Made by a program: the position numbers and the translations under genes. Under the pieces are notes generated by a model, which saw only the letters and a program-made list of their open reading frames with translations, made no database searches and was not told the DNA's origin. A stretch of DNA of 17,325 nucleotides, taken from positions 1-17,325 of the forward strand of contig CAJKFC010000033.1 of assembly GCA_905199135.1 (NCBI GenBank), in the 5' to 3' direction. Each line of letters opens with the position of its first letter. Within the stretch, counting starts at the first letter, position 1. This DNA comes from an uncultured Eubacteriales bacterium. GTDB taxonomy: Bacteria > Bacillota > Clostridia > Oscillospirales > Butyricicoccaceae. Below, piece after piece: positions 8,419-14,577 of the stretch.

Positions 8419-8536
8419 ATTCACACCCTGTGGAGAAATATGTCGTTTTTTTGCGTGCGGCCTTTGCGGGTTATTTGTCCACAATCAACCCCACGCAGAC
8501 TTTATGATTTTTTAGGGAACGGCTACATGCCCATTT

Positions 8537-8601
8537 ACCCCGTTGACCTTGTCAACGGGGACCCCGAATAATTAAATAGGGTTCGGCGGCACTCGCCGCC
8601 G
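8537..8601. repeat. Hairpin-pair repeat unit A
   Basis: Contains CCCCGTTGA/TCAACGGGG (8538-8546 with 8552-8560), the tail ACCCCGA, and then CGGCGGC-ACTC-GCCGCCG (8584-8601). Its arrangement is repeated as unit B at 8673-8748 with matched base changes in both stems. Confidence 0.7.
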
Positions 8602-8646
8602 GTCGAGCCCCGGCTCTCCGTTGAGACAAATCAACGCACAAACCAA

Positions 8647-8667
8647 GCGGAACGACACACGGTCGTT
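8647..8667. repeat. 21-base direct repeat, copy 1
   Basis: A 21-base segment beginning GCGGAACGAC and ending GGTCGTT, identical to 8750-8770 (start-to-start distance 103 bases). AACGAC and GTCGTT inside it form a 6-base-pair hairpin with loop ACACG. Confidence 0.85.
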
Positions 8668-8672
8668 ATTTT

Positions 8673-8748
8673 ACCCCATTGTTCAAGCACAATGGGGACC
8701 CCGAGATATTTGATACTCGCTCCGCTCGGGCGGCGATACTCATCGCCG
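8673..8748. repeat. Hairpin-pair repeat unit B
   Basis: Contains CCCCATTGT/ACAATGGGG (8674-8682 with 8689-8697), the tail ACCCCGA, and then CGGCGAT-ACTC-ATCGCCG (8731-8748). Compared with unit A both stems differ only by changes that keep pairing, while the ACTC loop is unchanged. Confidence 0.7.
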
Positions 8749-8749
8749 T

Positions 8750-8770
8750 GCGGAACGACACACGGTCGTT
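8750..8770. repeat. 21-base direct repeat, copy 2
   Basis: Identical to 8647-8667. Here the flanking bases extend the hairpin to 8 base pairs (GGAACGAC at 8752-8759 with GTCGTTCC at 8765-8772), and its right arm overlaps the right terminal inverted repeat of the element. Confidence 0.85.
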
Positions 8771-8786
8771 CCCTACACAAAAAACA

Positions 8787-8811
8787 AAAGGAATGGCAGA
8801 GCCGTTCCTTT
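8787..8811 (-). terminator. Terminator of the DUF1576 operon, possibly bidirectional
   Basis: AAAGGAATGGC (8787-8797) pairs with GCCGTTCCTTT (8801-8811), 11 base pairs with one T-G wobble and loop AGA. On the minus strand it is followed by TTTTG and six T; on the plus side by a shorter T-run. It stands 8 bases after the stop codon of the 116-residue gene. Confidence 0.85.
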
Positions 8812-8819
8812 TTCTGCCT

Positions 8820-9170
8820 TTAGGGCAGTTTTTTATACATTCTCACCTTGACATATTCGTCCTTGATGTCGACCTCGGCGGTGTCCACCATCATGCCCAC
8901 AAGCAGCAGCTGGCTCGACTCGCCCGGGTCGCCCGACCCCATCAGCTCCCAGTAGGTGTCCTCGACGCCCTCGTCGTACTGCTGATTCAAAAGCCTGCCC
9001 ATCGACTCCACCTTGTGGAGATGTTCCTTTGAAAAATCGCTCTCAAAGGTGATGAAGGCCTCCTCGGGGGTGTATTTTATATTGGAGCTCATGTTTGTTC
9101 CGCCTATGCCGAAAAAGAAAACCGTCAGCTCCTCCACTATCTTGGAAAGTTTTTTCTTGTTGTGTATCAT
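8820..9170 (-). CDS. Hypothetical protein, 116 residues, downstream of DUF1576 gene
   Basis: I do not recognise this protein. It is soluble and acidic, with a basic N-terminus (IHNKKKLSK), a mixed amphipathic middle (about 30-65), a flexible GSGDPGESS segment near 78-86, and a final part that alternates like beta strands (LLLVGMMVDTAEVDIKDEYVKVRMYKKL). No signal peptide or membrane helix is visible. The ATG has GGAGG 4 bases upstream; this site begins right at the stop codon of the DUF1576 gene, so the two are almost surely translated from one message. Its last position before the terminator and tight coupling suggest an accessory role for the membrane protein. Function unknown. Confidence 0.75.
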   Translation of the reverse strand: MIHNKKKLSKIVEELTVFFFGIGGTNMSSNIKYTPEEAFITFESDFSKEHLHKVESMGRLLNQQYDEGVEDTYWELMGSGDPGESSQLLLVGMMVDTAEVDIKDEYVKVRMYKKLP

Positions 9171-9181
9171 ATGTCCTCCGA

Positions 9182-10444
9182 CTATTTTGTATATCTTTGG
9201 ATAAAGCTTTCTATGAGGGGCACCATTATTATGGCCACAAAGCCTGCGGCAAACCCGTTGTTATAGAGATTCATTCCTCCCGACACATAGCCCACATAGG
9301 ACACCACCGACGAATGGAGAAAGCCGGCGAAAATTCCCGTGAAAAAGCCGTACTGTCCCGCGATGGGAGAGAGCCCCGCGGCAAAGAGTGCCGCCAGCTG
9401 GACAGCGGGGTCGGAGGCCGAAAAAATCTTGAGATATGTTGCGATATATACGCCCAAAAGGACAGGGAAATAGTTTTTCGGGTGGATACCGAAGGCGGCA
9501 AAGCCGTATATCGTTATAATCGCTCCCAGAACAGGGCCCGAAAGCTCGCCTCTTATCAGCATGATGTACGCCATGCACATGATTCCCGTCAGCGCCATGT
9601 TCATAAATGTGGGGCCCGCCCCGTCCATGAGGACAAAGTCGGCCACGGCGCGGCCTGGGTGCTTAAAGAGCCTCAAAAGAGGTTTTATGCCCCCCGTTAT
9701 CCACAGGCCGTAGGCGAAAACGGCGGCGAAATACCCCAGAACTCCCCATATCAGAACGGGGTTGTGGGTGGTGTGCCATATGAGGGTGGTGTTTATCGTG
9801 AGGCCGAAGGAGCGCAGCACCGACACGATGACGAGGGAGATTATTCCCGTGGCAAAGCCCACATTGAAAAGGGAGTAGCCCTGATGCATCGACACGGTGT
9901 GGGCGGCAAGGGGCGGTATGATATACCCTATGAGCATACCTGCAAGACATGCCAAAAGCAGATTTACCCCAAAGGAATAGGGCAGTATCTTGACAAGCTC
10001 TGTCACAAGGGGGGAAAGTCCCGTGGCGAAAAGGGCGATGTATACATATCGTGAAAAGCCCACCTTCTGCATCTTTGCGTAGATAAATGAACCTAAAAGT
10101 ATCGGCAGGATATTGAGGGGATTTTTACCGAAAAGGGCGAAGCCCCCCGTTATAAAGACGGCGGCCATGCTTATGCCTGTAAAATGCAGCTTGTTTATCT
10201 TGATTATCCCCACCGACATGAGCATGACGAGGGCGCTGTTCATCAATGCGGCGCCCGTGCCCGCCACGGTGAAATAGTCGGTGATGAGGACATCTCTCGA
10301 CTTTACTATCTCCAAAAGTCCCGCCGCTATCTCACGGGGAGAAGCAAAGACAAAGGACGAAAAAAACGCCAGAGCTATGGTAAATGCAAAAAGAGCTCCT
10401 ATCTGCTTTTCGGCAGGCGCCGTCTTGAGTTTTGTCAAAGTCAA
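9182..10444 (-). CDS. DUF1576 family polytopic membrane protein
   Basis: 420 residues, very hydrophobic, about ten or more membrane segments. The sequence matches my knowledge of the DUF1576 family of Firmicutes, whose function is not established. It contains a clear internal duplication: GFALFGKNPLN (101-111) recurs as GFAAFGIHPKN (314-324), ALFATGLSP (137-145) as ALFAAGLSP (352-360), and LFNVGFATG (192-200) as LYNNGFAAG (393-401), an offset of about 200-215 residues. Such two-fold repeats are typical of transporters and channels, so a transport role is a fair inference, substrate unknown. The start is a TTG, either at 10444 or at 10438; both fit the AGGGGAAGGGG site. It sits 60 bases after the 88-residue gene. 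An isolated TATAAT (10494-10489) lies in that gap without a matching -35 box. Confidence 0.85.
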   Translation of the reverse strand: MTLTKLKTAPAEKQIGALFAFTIALAFFSSFVFASPREIAAGLLEIVKSRDVLITDYFTVAGTGAALMNSALVMLMSVGIIKINKLHFTGISMAAVFITGGFALFGKNPLNILPILLGSFIYAKMQKVGFSRYVYIALFATGLSPLVTELVKILPYSFGVNLLLACLAGMLIGYIIPPLAAHTVSMHQGYSLFNVGFATGIISLVIVSVLRSFGLTINTTLIWHTTHNPVLIWGVLGYFAAVFAYGLWITGGIKPLLRLFKHPGRAVADFVLMDGAGPTFMNMALTGIMCMAYIMLIRGELSGPVLGAIITIYGFAAFGIHPKNYFPVLLGVYIATYLKIFSASDPAVQLAALFAAGLSPIAGQYGFFTGIFAGFLHSSVVSYVGYVSGGMNLYNNGFAAGFVAIIMVPLIESFIQRYTK

Positions 10445-10504
10445 TTCCCCTTCCCCTGTTTTTAAACTTTTGGTATTTAAGAAATTAAATTATACAGTTT
10501 GTAT

Positions 10505-10771
10505 TTACTTTTCGTTCTTCGGCCCCGATTTAGAGAAGATGATAAGGGCGATAATTCCCGTTATTACGATGGAGCCGAAGGTGGCTATCACCAGCTTGAG
10601 GCCGAAATTGTCCATGAGGTTGGCGGCGAAATACTCCATACCGACAAGGGAGGAGCTTATGCGCCAGTTGGGCAGATAGCTGAGCCCCACCATGATGAGA
10701 AATGTTATGAGAAAATAGCCCACAATGCCTATTATGAACCCTTTTACAACTTTATTCGCATCGTTTTTCAT
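10505..10771 (-). CDS. Small two-helix membrane protein, 88 residues
   Basis: Two hydrophobic segments (about 11-33 and 58-79) with a lysine-rich N-terminus and a polar SKSGPKNEK tail, so a small integral membrane protein with both ends probably on the cytoplasmic side. No family recognised. The ATG has AGAGGTG 6 bases upstream. It precedes the DUF1576 gene by 60 bases on the same strand and has no clear promoter of its own in the palindrome-rich region upstream. It may be a subunit or chaperone of the DUF1576 protein; that is inference from position only. Confidence 0.75.
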   Translation of the reverse strand: MKNDANKVVKGFIIGIVGYFLITFLIMVGLSYLPNWRISSSLVGMEYFAANLMDNFGLKLVIATFGSIVITGIIALIIFSKSGPKNEK

Positions 10772-10794
10772 AAAATCACCTCTTATTTGTTTGT

Positions 10795-10880
10795 TTTCGG
10801 CAGGCGGCCGAAACCCGCATTGCAGGAAACGGGTTTTATGCCTGTTTAAACAGGCGCCCGTAACCTGCGCGGGAATTTTT
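10795..10880. repeat. Nested palindrome cluster between metK and the DUF1576 operon
   Basis: Dyads follow each other: TTTCGG/CCGAAA (10795-10813), AAACCCG/CGGGTTT (10811-10836), the perfect 16-base palindrome GCCTGTTTAAACAGGC (10840-10855) and CCCG/CGGG (10857-10873). The left arm (CCCGCATTGCAGGAAACGGG) resembles the reverse complement of the right arm (CCCGCGCAGGTTACGGG), so the whole is a larger inverted arrangement around the central palindrome. None of the stems has a T-run on the minus strand, so it is not a typical terminator for metK. Confidence 0.55.
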
Positions 10881-10902
10881 CATTTACCGGGCAAATTATC
10901 AA

Positions 10903-12063
10903 TTACATTCCGAGAGCCTTTTTGAGCTCTTCTGTCTTGTCGGTCTGCTCCCATTTTACGCCGAGCTCTTCCCTGCCCATGTGTCCGTAGGCGGCCAGCT
11001 TTTTGTAGATGGGCTTTCTGAGGTCTAAAGTCTCGATTATTGCGGCAGGTCTCAGGTCGAAAATCTTGAGGACTGCCTCGGTTATTCTGTCGTCTTCAAC
11101 AACTCCTGTGCCGAAGGTGTCCACCATGACCGACACAGGCTTTGCAACGCCGATGGCGTATGCCAGCTGCACCTCGCACTTTTTGGCAAGGCCTGCTGCA
11201 ACCACATTTTTAGCTATATAGCGGGCGGCATATGCGGCAGCTCTGTCGACCTTTGTGGGGTCTTTGCCCGAAAAGGCTCCGCCGCCGTGACGGGAATATC
11301 CGCCGTAAGTGTCGACGATTATCTTGCGTCCTGTCAGTCCGCTGTCGCCCTGGGGGCCGCCTATGACAAAGCGTCCTGTGGGGTTGACATATATCTTTGT
11401 GTTTCCATCCATGAGCTTCCGGGGCACGACGGTGCTTATGACATGCTTTGTGATGTCCTCTCTTATCTGAGAGAGCTCAACTTCGGGGGCGTGCTGGGAG
11501 GATATGACTATGGCGTCTATTCTCTTTGGCACTCCGTCCTCATATTCCACCGTCACCTGGGATTTTCCGTCGGGACGGAGATAGGGCAGTATGCCCTTTT
11601 TTCTGACCTCGGTCAGCTTCTGAGCCAGCTTGTGAGCCAGAGAGATGGGCAGGGGCATGAGCTCCTTTGTCTCGTCGCAGGCAAAGCCGAACATCATTCC
11701 CTGGTCTCCCGCGCCTGTGGTCTTGTCGTCCTCGGAGGAGTCGACACCCATGGCGATGTCCTTGGACTGCTCGTCTATCGAGGTGACGACGGCGCAGGTT
11801 GTGCCGTCAAAGCCGTATTTGGCTCTGTCGTAGCCGATGTCGGTGACGGTTTTGCGGGCGATTTTGGGTATGTCCACATAGCAGCTTGTGGAAATCTCGC
11901 CCATGACCGAGATTATGCCTGTTGTGACCGTCGTCTCGCAGGCGACGCGGGCTGTGGGGTCCTGCTCGAGTATTGCGTCCAGCACGGCGTCGGAAATCTG
12001 GTCGCAGATCTTGTCGGGATGTCCCTCGGTGACGCTTTCGCTGGTAAAGAGAAACTTTTTCAT
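10903..12063 (-). CDS. metK: S-adenosylmethionine synthetase
   Basis: 386 residues, normal MetK length. It makes S-adenosylmethionine from methionine and ATP in the cytoplasm. The N-terminal TSESVTEGHPDKICDQ segment carries the active-site His15, GAGDQG at 117-122 is the family ATP-binding signature and GGGAFSGKD at 260-268 the second signature; Mg/K site acidic residues such as Asp17 are present. The ATG follows AGGAG with a 7-base spacer and is preceded by a TTGAAA/TACAAT promoter. No SAM riboswitch is visible in the roughly 70-base leader. No neighbour belongs to methionine metabolism, so it appears to be a single-gene unit. Confidence 0.98.
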   Translation of the reverse strand: MKKFLFTSESVTEGHPDKICDQISDAVLDAILEQDPTARVACETTVTTGIISVMGEISTSCYVDIPKIARKTVTDIGYDRAKYGFDGTTCAVVTSIDEQSKDIAMGVDSSEDDKTTGAGDQGMMFGFACDETKELMPLPISLAHKLAQKLTEVRKKGILPYLRPDGKSQVTVEYEDGVPKRIDAIVISSQHAPEVELSQIREDITKHVISTVVPRKLMDGNTKIYVNPTGRFVIGGPQGDSGLTGRKIIVDTYGGYSRHGGGAFSGKDPTKVDRAAAYAARYIAKNVVAAGLAKKCEVQLAYAIGVAKPVSVMVDTFGTGVVEDDRITEAVLKIFDLRPAAIIETLDLRKPIYKKLAAYGHMGREELGVKWEQTDKTEELKKALGM

Positions 12064-12140
12064 CTTCTGTCTCCTTTATGTTATCTTTCGTAAATTTTGT
12101 ATTTTTCGGCGCATTTATACACAAACCGCCTATTTTAATT

Positions 12141-12169
12141 ATTGTATCATACAAAACCCCTATTTTCAA
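12141..12169 (-). promoter_or_regulatory. Sigma-A-type promoter of metK
   Basis: On the minus strand TTGAAA (12169-12164) and TACAAT (12146-12141) are separated by 17 bases; expected start near 12134. It lies between the terminator of the upstream gene and the metK ribosome site. Confidence 0.78.
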
Positions 12170-12181
12170 GACATAAAGAAA

Positions 12182-12206
12182 AAAGAGAGTCTTTCGGCTC
12201 TCTTTT
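12182..12206 (-). terminator. Terminator of the first C_GCAxxG_C_C gene
   Basis: AAAGAGAG (12182-12189) pairs with CTCTCTTT (12198-12205-6) around an eight-base loop; on the minus strand it ends in TTTTTTCTTT. It abuts the stop codon of the gene at 12207-12659 and insulates it from metK. Confidence 0.85.
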
Positions 12207-12659
12207 TTAATCGATTACTTTCAGCCCCTTTTCTCTGGCGATTATCTCGGCGGCCTTGCCTGCGCAAAAGCTCACGAGGGAGGCGCAAAGCTCCATGTTC
12301 TCTCCCTTTGCCATGTCGAGGCCCTCTGTGAGGGCGCCGCACATGATATTTCCTCTGTATTTTTCAAAAGCGTCGGTCAGCTCTGCCGAAAGAGCCATGG
12401 ACAGCTGTGCCTTTTCGGCGCTTCTCGTCTCTTCACAGTTCAAAATCATGCCTATGGCCATGACTCCCCCCGAAAGTGCGCCGCACACCGAGCCTCTGCC
12501 CATTCCTCCGCCGAAGCCTGCCGCCGCCGACAAAACTCCGAGGTTTTGGGGCGCATCAAAGCTGTCCGCAACGGCGGCGACCACCGCCTCCGAGCAGAAA
12601 AGTCCCTTTTTAAAATACTCCTCGGCGGCAAGAGCCGTCTTTCTAACGCTTATTTCCAT
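12207..12659 (-). CDS. C_GCAxxG_C_C family redox protein, paralogue 1
   Basis: 150 residues. It matches the redox-active C_GCAxxG_C_C family (Pfam PF09719 by memory): YFKKGLFCSEAV with Cys22, GSVCGALSGG with Cys59, Cys107 in NIMCGALT, and Cys125 and Cys132 near the C-terminus; an extra Cys75 is present. Proteins of this family are thought to take part in thiol redox or metal or electron-transfer chemistry, but a defined reaction is not known. No signal peptide. It is a paralogue of the 159-residue gene at 13789-14268, with five cysteines at matching places. The ATG has GGAG 6 bases upstream and the gene has its own terminator. Confidence 0.88.
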   Translation of the reverse strand: MEISVRKTALAAEEYFKKGLFCSEAVVAAVADSFDAPQNLGVLSAAAGFGGGMGRGSVCGALSGGVMAIGMILNCEETRSAEKAQLSMALSAELTDAFEKYRGNIMCGALTEGLDMAKGENMELCASLVSFCAGKAAEIIAREKGLKVID

Positions 12660-12690
12660 GTCTGTCTCCTTTTTTGTATATTCCCATACA

Positions 12691-12720
12691 AGTATAGGGT
12701 ATCTCCGCCTTTAAATACAA
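12691..12720 (-). promoter_or_regulatory. Possible promoter with dyad over the -10 box
   Basis: On the minus strand TTGTAT (12720-12715) and TATACT (12696-12691) are 18 bases apart, upstream of the gene starting at 12659. The -10 box lies in an imperfect dyad CCCATAC-AA-GTATAGGG (12683-12699), which could be an operator. The -35 match is poor, so this is tentative. Confidence 0.35.
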
Positions 12721-12756
12721 ATATATTTTTTCTATTTATATTTTGTGTATTATAGA

Positions 12757-12805
12757 TTTTTTCTATATTTACAAAAAACAGAGAGACAAAAGTCTCTCTG
12801 TTTCA
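12757..12805 (-). terminator. Terminator of the TDT transporter gene; copy 1 of the hairpin repeat
   Basis: A 12-base-pair stem (AAACAGAGAGAC 12776-12787, GTCTCTCTGTTT 12792-12803) with loop AAAA, followed on the minus strand by six T. It stands 5 bases after the transporter stop codon. The hairpin and its flank TTTTTCTATATTTAC recur at 15390-15438, and a close relative is at 14468-14519. Confidence 0.88.
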
Positions 12806-12808
12806 AAC

Positions 12809-13735
12809 TTACTGTTTTTTTGCTGTTCCAAATATGGCTGCCATATATCTGTAATAGGCATATATCACATATATCACCGCCACCACTGTCTGAAAAAGCA
12901 CCAGGTACTGCAAAACAGGCATCGGCTTATTCATATTTTGCAGGCATGCCATGGTCTGTTTAGACGCTACGGCGCTTATTGCAAAGGGGAATGTAAATGC
13001 CGATATACTGGGATAAAAAGGCAGCTTAAGAAGGGACAAAGACCTTACAAAAGCAAATATGTAGAGAACAAGCGACATGGCAAAAAGGGTCATGAGCAGA
13101 CCGTAGGATTTGGGCGTCACCGACTGAACATATCCCGCCGTACACAGTGCCGCAGGGGCTGTATATATGCATATTATTGCGGCAGCCGGCTGAGGAATCT
13201 CTCTGTGCTTCAAATATCTGCATGTTACAAGCACAAGCAAAATCAGCAGCGAAACAAAAGCAAACCAAAAAGCCGCCGTGCCTATCGAGGTCTTTTCATA
13301 GGCAGGAGCTGTAATTGCCGCCGCCGCTATGCCTACATACACGATAAAATAGCTGGCAAAAACCTTTTTCAGGTCGAGCTTTATGATGAATTTAATTGTA
13401 AACCACACTATCAGACATATGTGCATGGCTATTGCCAGCAGCCATATGTAATATGCGGCTCCGCCTATAAAAGGCTTTATGTATGTGCTGAGCAGCATTA
13501 TGCCCATGGGGCATGTGGCAAATACGCTGGCCATTATGGGGTTTTCCATGTCTTCGGCAAACTTTTTGGGGAACATTATTATCTTGAGCACCACCAGCAA
13601 AAGCAGGAATGCCGAAAACACACCGCAGACATATCTTATCCCTTCGGAATAGCTCTGGAGCAGATTTCCCAGAGTTGCCGAGCCCAGCATGACTCCGCAT
13701 ATGGGAAGCGGCACTTTCTGTATTATGTTTTTCAT
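12809..13735 (-). CDS. TDT family transporter (TehA/Mae1/SLAC1-type)
   Basis: 308 residues with about ten hydrophobic segments, typical for the tellurite-resistance/dicarboxylate transporter fold. The N-terminus KVPLPICGVMLGSATLGNLLQSYS is a hallmark of the bacterial members, and the AFTFPFAIS segment near 246-254 corresponds to the helix that carries the conserved pore Phe in TehA-like channels (Phe247 or Phe249 here). Family members move small anions, for example malate, sulfite or chloride; the substrate here is unknown. It is located between two genes for cysteine-rich redox proteins. The ATG has GGGAG 7 bases upstream. I see no promoter in the 53 bases before it, which contain a hairpin, so it may be read through from the gene at 13789-14268. 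Confidence 0.88.
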   Translation of the reverse strand: MKNIIQKVPLPICGVMLGSATLGNLLQSYSEGIRYVCGVFSAFLLLLVVLKIIMFPKKFAEDMENPIMASVFATCPMGIMLLSTYIKPFIGGAAYYIWLLAIAMHICLIVWFTIKFIIKLDLKKVFASYFIVYVGIAAAAITAPAYEKTSIGTAAFWFAFVSLLILLVLVTCRYLKHREIPQPAAAIICIYTAPAALCTAGYVQSVTPKSYGLLMTLFAMSLVLYIFAFVRSLSLLKLPFYPSISAFTFPFAISAVASKQTMACLQNMNKPMPVLQYLVLFQTVVAVIYVIYAYYRYMAAIFGTAKKQ

Positions 13736-13755
13736 GTGTAATCTCCCGTTTAATC

Positions 13756-13781
13756 AAAGAGACGGAACTTTCCGTCTCTTT
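13756..13781 (-). terminator. Hairpin between C_GCAxxG_C_C paralogue 2 and the TDT gene
   Basis: AAAGAGACGGA (13756-13766) pairs with TCCGTCTCTTT (13771-13781), 11 base pairs, loop ACTT. On the minus strand only three T follow before GATT, so it should be a leaky terminator or an mRNA-processing hairpin. It lies 7 bases after the stop codon of the upstream gene. Confidence 0.7.
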
Positions 13782-13788
13782 AAATATT

Positions 13789-14268
13789 TTAGTCTATGTT
13801 TGTCAGTCCCAGCTCACGGATGACTATCTCGGCGACCTTGCCTGCGCAAAGACCTGTAAAATAGATGCACTGTTCCTTGTGCTCGCCCTTGCCCATGTCA
13901 AACTCTTTTGTCAAAACACGGCAGCAGACCGAGTTTTTTCCGTTTGCCTGTCTGAACCAATCGTGAAGCTCATGTGTCAGAGCCATACATTTTACGACGA
14001 TGGGATCCTGGGGACCGCCCTGCTCGGTGCGTCCGAAGAACATGCCAAGAGCCAGTATGCCACCGTTGACAGCGCCGCACATACAGCCCGATCTGCCTGC
14101 TCCGACAGCCATGCCGGAAGCCATGGCGATGACTTCTTTTGGCACATCCAGCTCAAAATTGTCTCTGATGGAGGCCATTACGGCTTCACAGCAGAAGAAT
14201 CCGTCTCTGAAATACTGCTCGGCATCTTTTGTAACTTTTTTTACGCTGATTTCTTTTTTGACGTTCAT
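13789..14268 (-). CDS. C_GCAxxG_C_C family redox protein, paralogue 2
   Basis: 159 residues. Same family as the gene at 12207-12659 but richer in cysteine: Cys26 and Cys27 in GFFCCEAV, Cys62 and Cys64 in SGCMCGAVNGG, Cys94, Cys115 and Cys116 in SVCCRVLT, Cys134 and Cys141. The adjacent Cys-Cys pairs point to thiol chemistry or metal binding; the exact reaction is unknown for the family. Cytoplasmic, no signal. The ATG follows GGAGG with an 8-base spacer, and a TTGATT/TATAAT promoter lies about 45 bases upstream of the start. The weak hairpin after it suggests that part of the transcripts continue into the TDT transporter. Confidence 0.9.
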   Translation of the reverse strand: MNVKKEISVKKVTKDAEQYFRDGFFCCEAVMASIRDNFELDVPKEVIAMASGMAVGAGRSGCMCGAVNGGILALGMFFGRTEQGGPQDPIVVKCMALTHELHDWFRQANGKNSVCCRVLTKEFDMGKGEHKEQCIYFTGLCAGKVAEIVIRELGLTNID

Positions 14269-14308
14269 TCTTTATTCCTCCATTTTTATTCACAATTCAC
14301 TAATAGAC

Positions 14309-14337
14309 ATTATATGACAGTCTGTTTTGAAAATCAA
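14309..14337 (-). promoter_or_regulatory. Promoter of C_GCAxxG_C_C paralogue 2
   Basis: On the minus strand TTGATT (14337-14332) and a perfect TATAAT (14314-14309) are 17 bases apart; expected start near 14302, leaving about 33 bases before the ATG. Confidence 0.7.
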
Positions 14338-14467
14338 ATAGTTTATTTCTATATCTAAAACGTAAAATATTTATTTTATATATAAGCAAATAAAGATTTT
14401 GCAATATTTGTTTTTTGTGCAACGGTCTGTTTCTCAAGAAATAATTATCGGCATTGCGTCTCCAATG

Positions 14468-14519
14468 TATATCTGTATTTAAAAAACAGAGAGACAAAAG
14501 TCTCTCTGTTTTGCTTTTA
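14468..14519. repeat. Copy 2 of the hairpin repeat, orphan terminator
   Basis: A 13-base-pair stem (AAAACAGAGAGAC 14483-14495 with GTCTCTCTGTTTT 14500-14512), loop AAAA. Core identical to 12773-12803 and 15407-15438. The right flank GCTTTTAA resembles TCTTTTAA of copy 3, and the left flank TCTGTATTTA resembles TCTATATTTA of copies 1 and 3. No gene ends here on either strand. Confidence 0.85.
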
Positions 14520-14548
14520 AGAAATGGATATAATATTTTTCTATACTC

Positions 14549-14577
14549 TTGATGTTCATTTATTCATATGATATAAT
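14549..14577 (+). promoter_or_regulatory. Extended -10 promoter of the orphan membrane gene
   Basis: TTGATG (14549-14554) and TATAAT (14572-14577) are 17 bases apart, and TGA just before the -10 box gives an extended TGnTATAAT element. Expected start near 14584. Confidence 0.72.

Larger units (their letters stand above)
8513..8775. mobile_element. Palindrome-rich 263-base element with 9-base terminal inverted repeats (MITE-like)
   Basis: The gene-free stretch 8419-8786 contains an element bounded by TAGGGAACG (8513-8521) and its exact inverted copy CGTTCCCTA (8767-8775). The inside is almost wholly made of hairpins: 8538-8560, 8584-8601, 8605-8616, 8619-8636, 8651-8667, 8674-8697, 8731-8748 and 8752-8772. 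No credible reading frame or transposase is present. Terminal inverted repeats without coding capacity are typical of miniature inverted-repeat elements or of repetitive extragenic palindromes; the assignment as mobile is an inference, because a second genomic copy cannot be seen here and no target duplication beyond a possible TA is apparent. Bases 8419-8512 left of it show nothing clear. Confidence 0.55.

Noticed and set aside
8425..8485. Two near matches to DnaA boxes (CTGTGGAGAA and TTGTCCACA)
   Set aside because: Each differs from the consensus, only two are present, and there is no origin-type gene context.
8513..8775. CRISPR array in the repeat-rich gap
   Set aside because: Only two copies of the 21-base repeat, 103 bases apart, with hairpins between them and no regular spacers or cas genes.
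9095..10054. Plus-strand open frame opposite the DUF1576 gene
   Set aside because: Rich in His, Arg and Tyr with no domain; the minus strand encodes a coherent membrane protein with internal repeat.
11287..12093. Plus-strand open frame opposite metK
   Set aside because: Antisense to a highly conserved metK gene; no ribosome site or family match.
12064..12134. SAM riboswitch before metK
   Set aside because: The leader of about 70 bases is AT-rich and too short, without the expected multi-stem structure.
12743..13741. Plus-strand open frame opposite the TDT transporter
   Set aside because: Product is Cys/His/Tyr-rich nonsense of an antisense frame and covers the terminator.
14300..14497. 65-residue minus-strand open frame
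   Set aside because: No ribosome site, overlaps the promoter of the redox gene and part of the hairpin repeat, and has no recognisable domain.
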